Assembly (NCBI GenBank): GCA_904420055.1
Contig: CAJFTV010000148.1
Coordinates: forward strand, 1-15,365
DNA from: Candidatus Alloscillospira gallinarum
Lineage (GTDB): Bacteria; Bacillota; Clostridia; Oscillospirales; Oscillospiraceae
Direction: 5' to 3'
DNA length: 15,365 nucleotides
The notes beneath the pieces were generated by a model that did no database searches, had not been told where the DNA came from, and was given only the letters and a program-made list of their open reading frames with translations. The position numbers and the translations under genes are program-made. Below are positions 13,011-15,365 of this stretch, one piece after another. Position 1 is the stretch's first letter. Each line of letters begins with the position of its first letter.

Positions 13011-14199
13011 AAATCGCATTAAGCGGACTGCCATTACCATGGCAGTCATTATGACAGTGCTACTTTCCGGGTGTTCAAGACTCACAATTTATAGTAACTA
13101 TAAAGAGCCAGACAATATAGTTGTAATCAGGACCATCGGTATTGACTATGACAACGGTAAGGTATCTGTTACCTGCTGTACTGGAATGGGACTTGACGGA
13201 GAGGAACCCATGACCTTCACGGCCCGTGGAGAGACGCTGGCAGAGGCCGTGGCAGATATGAAAAACGGATATATGCGCCAGGAACCGATTTTTTCCCATA
13301 CAGAGCACATCATAATTGGCAGCGAAGCGGCTGACCGTGGCATTGGCAGCGTTCTCGACTATGTGGCGAGAGACGTGCAGATGCGCATGTCTACAAATAT
13401 ATTTATCTTAAAAGACGGTACTGCCGAGGAGGCAATAACAAAGTGCACCGGGAAAACATCGTCTGCCTCTGACATGCTTACATCCATAAAGGCGGAGGCA
13501 CCGGAAGCGGGAGAGGGATATGTTTTCACGGGGGAAGATATAATGTCTGCTCTTGCGGGGAGAGGCTGTGCGCTTATACAGGCGGTAAGTCTTGTAGACT
13601 CGCCTGAGCTGTCATCTGAAAACGAGGAGGCAAAAGCTCTCGAGCCTGATGGCTTTGCGGTAATGCGCGAGGGCTATCCGGCATCATATACAAATGAGAT
13701 GCAGACAGTGGGAATACTGTATCTCATAGGTGAGATGAAAAGTATGATGATGGACGTAAAAGACAGCGAGGAGAATACTGTGACTCTGCTGATGACAAGA
13801 GAAAAAATGAAGTTTAAGCCACTTGAACGGGACGGAACTACAGTTGGCGCAGATATAAGCTGTGATATTACCCTGAATGTTGAGGAAGTCGGCGGACCGG
13901 TACAGCTTTACAGTGATGAGGAGCGCCATATTCTCGAAAAACGGTGCGGTGAGCTTGTACTGTCACAGATAACGGCGGCGATAGAACTGTCAAAATCAAT
14001 GAATATCGATTTTTGCGGGATAGGGAAAAAAGTAGAGCAAAACAGCCCATATCTGTTTCGCGAGATTGGAGAGCGCTGGGAGACAGATTATACCGATATG
14101 GAAATAGGTGTTACCGTTCACTCAAAAATCGAGCGGACATATGACATCGGTGACAATGTAAATCTTACAGGAGATGGAAACACAAGTGGAGCAGAATAA
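13003..14199 (+). CDS. Spore germinant receptor C subunit, lipoprotein (Ger(x)C family)
   Basis: This is the lipid-anchored C subunit of the germinant receptor on the outer face of the spore inner membrane. From GTG 13003 the product is 398 residues. It has a short basic N terminus, a hydrophobic stretch and the lipobox LLSGC, with Cys24 as the anchor. The mature part begins with YKEPDNIVVIRTIGIDYDNGKVSVT, the typical opening of Ger(x)C domain 1. The MRMSTNIFILKDG strand is also conserved. The C-terminal domain holds the usual SKSMNIDFCGIGKKVEQNSPYLFREIGERWETDY pattern, where a helix precedes the YP/W..D segment. The start overlaps the gerA-type stop codon by 8 bp (GTGACTGA), implying coupled translation. 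Its 3' end overlaps the next gene by up to 26 bp. Confidence 0.93.
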   Translation: MTENRIKRTAITMAVIMTVLLSGCSRLTIYSNYKEPDNIVVIRTIGIDYDNGKVSVTCCTGMGLDGEEPMTFTARGETLAEAVADMKNGYMRQEPIFSHTEHIIIGSEAADRGIGSVLDYVARDVQMRMSTNIFILKDGTAEEAITKCTGKTSSASDMLTSIKAEAPEAGEGYVFTGEDIMSALAGRGCALIQAVSLVDSPELSSENEEAKALEPDGFAVMREGYPASYTNEMQTVGILYLIGEMKSMMMDVKDSEENTVTLLMTREKMKFKPLERDGTTVGADISCDITLNVEEVGGPVQLYSDEERHILEKRCGELVLSQITAAIELSKSMNIDFCGIGKKVEQNSPYLFREIGERWETDYTDMEIGVTVHSKIERTYDIGDNVNLTGDGNTSGAE

Positions 14200-15292
14200 A
14201 AAGGGTAAAATCACAAGCGGACAGGCCTCGGCTATGCTTTATATCGGACTTTTGTCTCCAATCATAAGGCTGCTGCCAAAAACTGCTGTGGATATGGGCG
14301 GATATGCGTCATGGCTTTCAGTAATTGCGGCCTTTCCCGTGCTGTTTCTGCTAATCTGGTTTTGGCGGAAGATGATGGGGGGAAGAAAACCGGGAGACAG
14401 TATGGCAGATGTCATAATAAAAGCAATAGGCAGGACAGGGGGCAAAATTGCCGTATCTCTCTTTGGGCTTTGGCTTATATTCTATATCGGTTTCATGCTG
14501 AAAAGCGGAGCCGAGCGGCTAATATCTTCTGCTTATGAGACTGCAACACCTTCGCTGTTTATTTTGACGATTTTGGCGGTGGCAACTATTGTAGCCACTA
14601 AAAAACTCAAGGTTTTGGGACGCCTCTCGGAAATATTATTTATAATTTTAAGCGTCGTTTTCATTTTCATAATGATACCTGCCTTTGCGGAGATAGAGCC
14701 GGGAAACCTGCTGCCAATAACTGTTTACAGCACCGGAGATATTCTGAAGGGCGCCGTACCAATAATTAATATTGGAACAGTGGGGGTATACCTGTATTTT
14801 TTTAAAGATGTAGCGGACGCCGACAATAATAACAAGATTATAGTAAAAAGACTTGTCACTGTTTTGGGAGTAATATTGATACTGATGGTCACGACTATCG
14901 GCGTTCTGTCAGAACCACTCATAAGAAAACTCCAGCACCCATTTTTCATAATGGTGAGGGATCTCTCTGTATTCGGAGTGGTCGAGAGAGTAGAATCTGT
15001 GGTAATTGCCCTGTGGGTGGTGTCAGATATTGTATATGTCTCCATGCTTTTAAAAATATGCGGAGAAATTTTTTCCAAAGTTACAGAGAAGAAAAAAGAC
15101 AGACAGTATTCAATTTCTGCTGCGATTTTATCCCTTATTCCAGCATACATGGCGGCAAATTCTGCTTTTGAGTTAAATTTTTTTTCGGAGAAAATCATTC
15201 CCGGTATCAATATGTTGATTATTTTTATAATGCTGCCACTAATATTTGTGATAGGAAAAATTCGTGAAAAAAAGGGGAAAAAAAGGTATTGA
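14174..15292 (+). CDS. Spore germinant receptor B subunit, permease-like (GerAB family)
   Basis: This is the integral membrane B subunit of the receptor, related to amino acid-polyamine transporters; in studied homologues it binds the nutrient germinant. The 372 residues start METQVEQNKKGKITSGQASAMLYIG, the family's KIS..Q opening. About ten hydrophobic spans follow, among them 38-60, 90-108, 121-138, 148-168, 190-210 and 225-245. The conserved segment PFFIMVRDLSVFGVVERVESVVIALWVVSDI lies near 254-285. It ends with a basic tail (KIREKKGKKRY). The start is uncertain: AGGAG (14169-14173) abuts ATG 14174 with no spacer, while an in-frame GTG at 14186 is 12 nt away; either is possible. The operon order A-C-B differs from the common A-B-C. 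Its stop codon lies inside the -35 of the next promoter. Confidence 0.93.
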   Translation: METQVEQNKKGKITSGQASAMLYIGLLSPIIRLLPKTAVDMGGYASWLSVIAAFPVLFLLIWFWRKMMGGRKPGDSMADVIIKAIGRTGGKIAVSLFGLWLIFYIGFMLKSGAERLISSAYETATPSLFILTILAVATIVATKKLKVLGRLSEILFIILSVVFIFIMIPAFAEIEPGNLLPITVYSTGDILKGAVPIINIGTVGVYLYFFKDVADADNNNKIIVKRLVTVLGVILILMVTTIGVLSEPLIRKLQHPFFIMVRDLSVFGVVERVESVVIALWVVSDIVYVSMLLKICGEIFSKVTEKKKDRQYSISAAILSLIPAYMAANSAFELNFFSEKIIPGINMLIIFIMLPLIFVIGKIREKKGKKRY

Positions 15293-15318
15293 CAATGGGT
15301 GGTAGGAGGTGGTATAGT
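15289..15318 (+). promoter_or_regulatory. Strong sigma-A promoter leading out of the window
   Basis: A perfect TTGACA (15289-15294) overlaps the stop codon of the preceding gene. After 18 nt comes TATAGT (15313-15318, 5 of 6). Transcription would start near 15325. It is the most consensus-like promoter in the window. What it drives lies beyond the right edge. Confidence 0.7.
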
Positions 15319-15324
15319 AACAAA

Positions 15325-15365
15325 GCTCTCACGAGAGCGGGAGCGAAAAGCTAAGCGGCAACGAA
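15325..15365 (+). other. 5' end of an unidentified transcript, possibly structured RNA
   Basis: The predicted RNA begins with a hairpin (GCTCT/AGAGC with loop CACG, 15325-15338, extendable to 6 bp). It continues through a purine-rich stretch, GGGAGCGAAAAGCTAAGCGG, without a start codon and ribosome binding site before the edge. This could be a riboswitch, a leader or a small RNA gene. Only 41 nt are visible and I do not recognise the class. Confidence 0.3.

Noticed and set aside
15295..15354. Tiny 19-codon frame starting at ATG after the last ger gene
   Set aside because: Its start lies between the -35 and -10 of the promoter, so the predicted transcript would not include it, and it has no ribosome binding site.
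1..15365. Search for CRISPR arrays, tRNA or rRNA genes, insertion sequences, phage or defence genes
   Set aside because: No spaced repeats, tRNA-like cloverleaf signatures, transposase motifs or long terminal inverted repeats were seen. All long frames are housekeeping or spore genes.

Overview
The window looks like the replication-origin region of an endospore-forming Firmicute, most likely a member of the class Clostridia. The evidence is dnaA, a chromosomal ParAB pair with two exact Bacillus-type parS sites, the spore protease gene gpr, and a GerA-family germination operon. Base composition is moderate, and GTG/TTG starts with strong purine-rich ribosome binding sites are common. I cannot name a genus; Oscillospirales-like is a guess only.

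Left part (1-1356), minus strand: the 5' two-fifths or so of dnaA runs off the left edge. It is preceded by a 327-base leader region holding a good minus-strand promoter that overlaps a strong plus-strand promoter. Upstream of it lies rpsT (ribosomal protein bS20), which has its own promoter and terminator. gpr is divergent from rpsT.

Middle (1357-6712), plus strand: gpr ends at a 30-bp palindrome containing a perfect 16-bp parS. A strong promoter and a foldable leader come next. Then comes a compact cluster: parA, parB, a small single-pass membrane coiled-coil protein, serS and rsmG. A second perfect parS and a half-site follow rsmG, so the parAB cluster is bracketed by parS sites about 4.3 kb apart.

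Right part (6713-15365), plus strand: mfd (transcription-repair coupling factor) and a PrsA/PpiC-type foldase lipoprotein end at a textbook terminator. A three-gene germinant receptor operon follows in the order A-C-B, with overlapping genes and a forespore-type (sigma-F/sigma-G) promoter just upstream. A consensus-like vegetative promoter overlaps the end of the last gerA-family gene and starts a transcript, with a hairpin at its 5' end, that leaves the window.

The genes are familiar. The unusual points are the arrangement (rpmH-rnpA-yidC-jag-mnmE-mnmG are missing between dnaA and parA, rsmG has moved downstream of serS, and rpsT-gpr is inserted), parS sites that may double as terminators, an unnamed membrane coiled-coil protein in the segregation operon, and several start-codon corrections.
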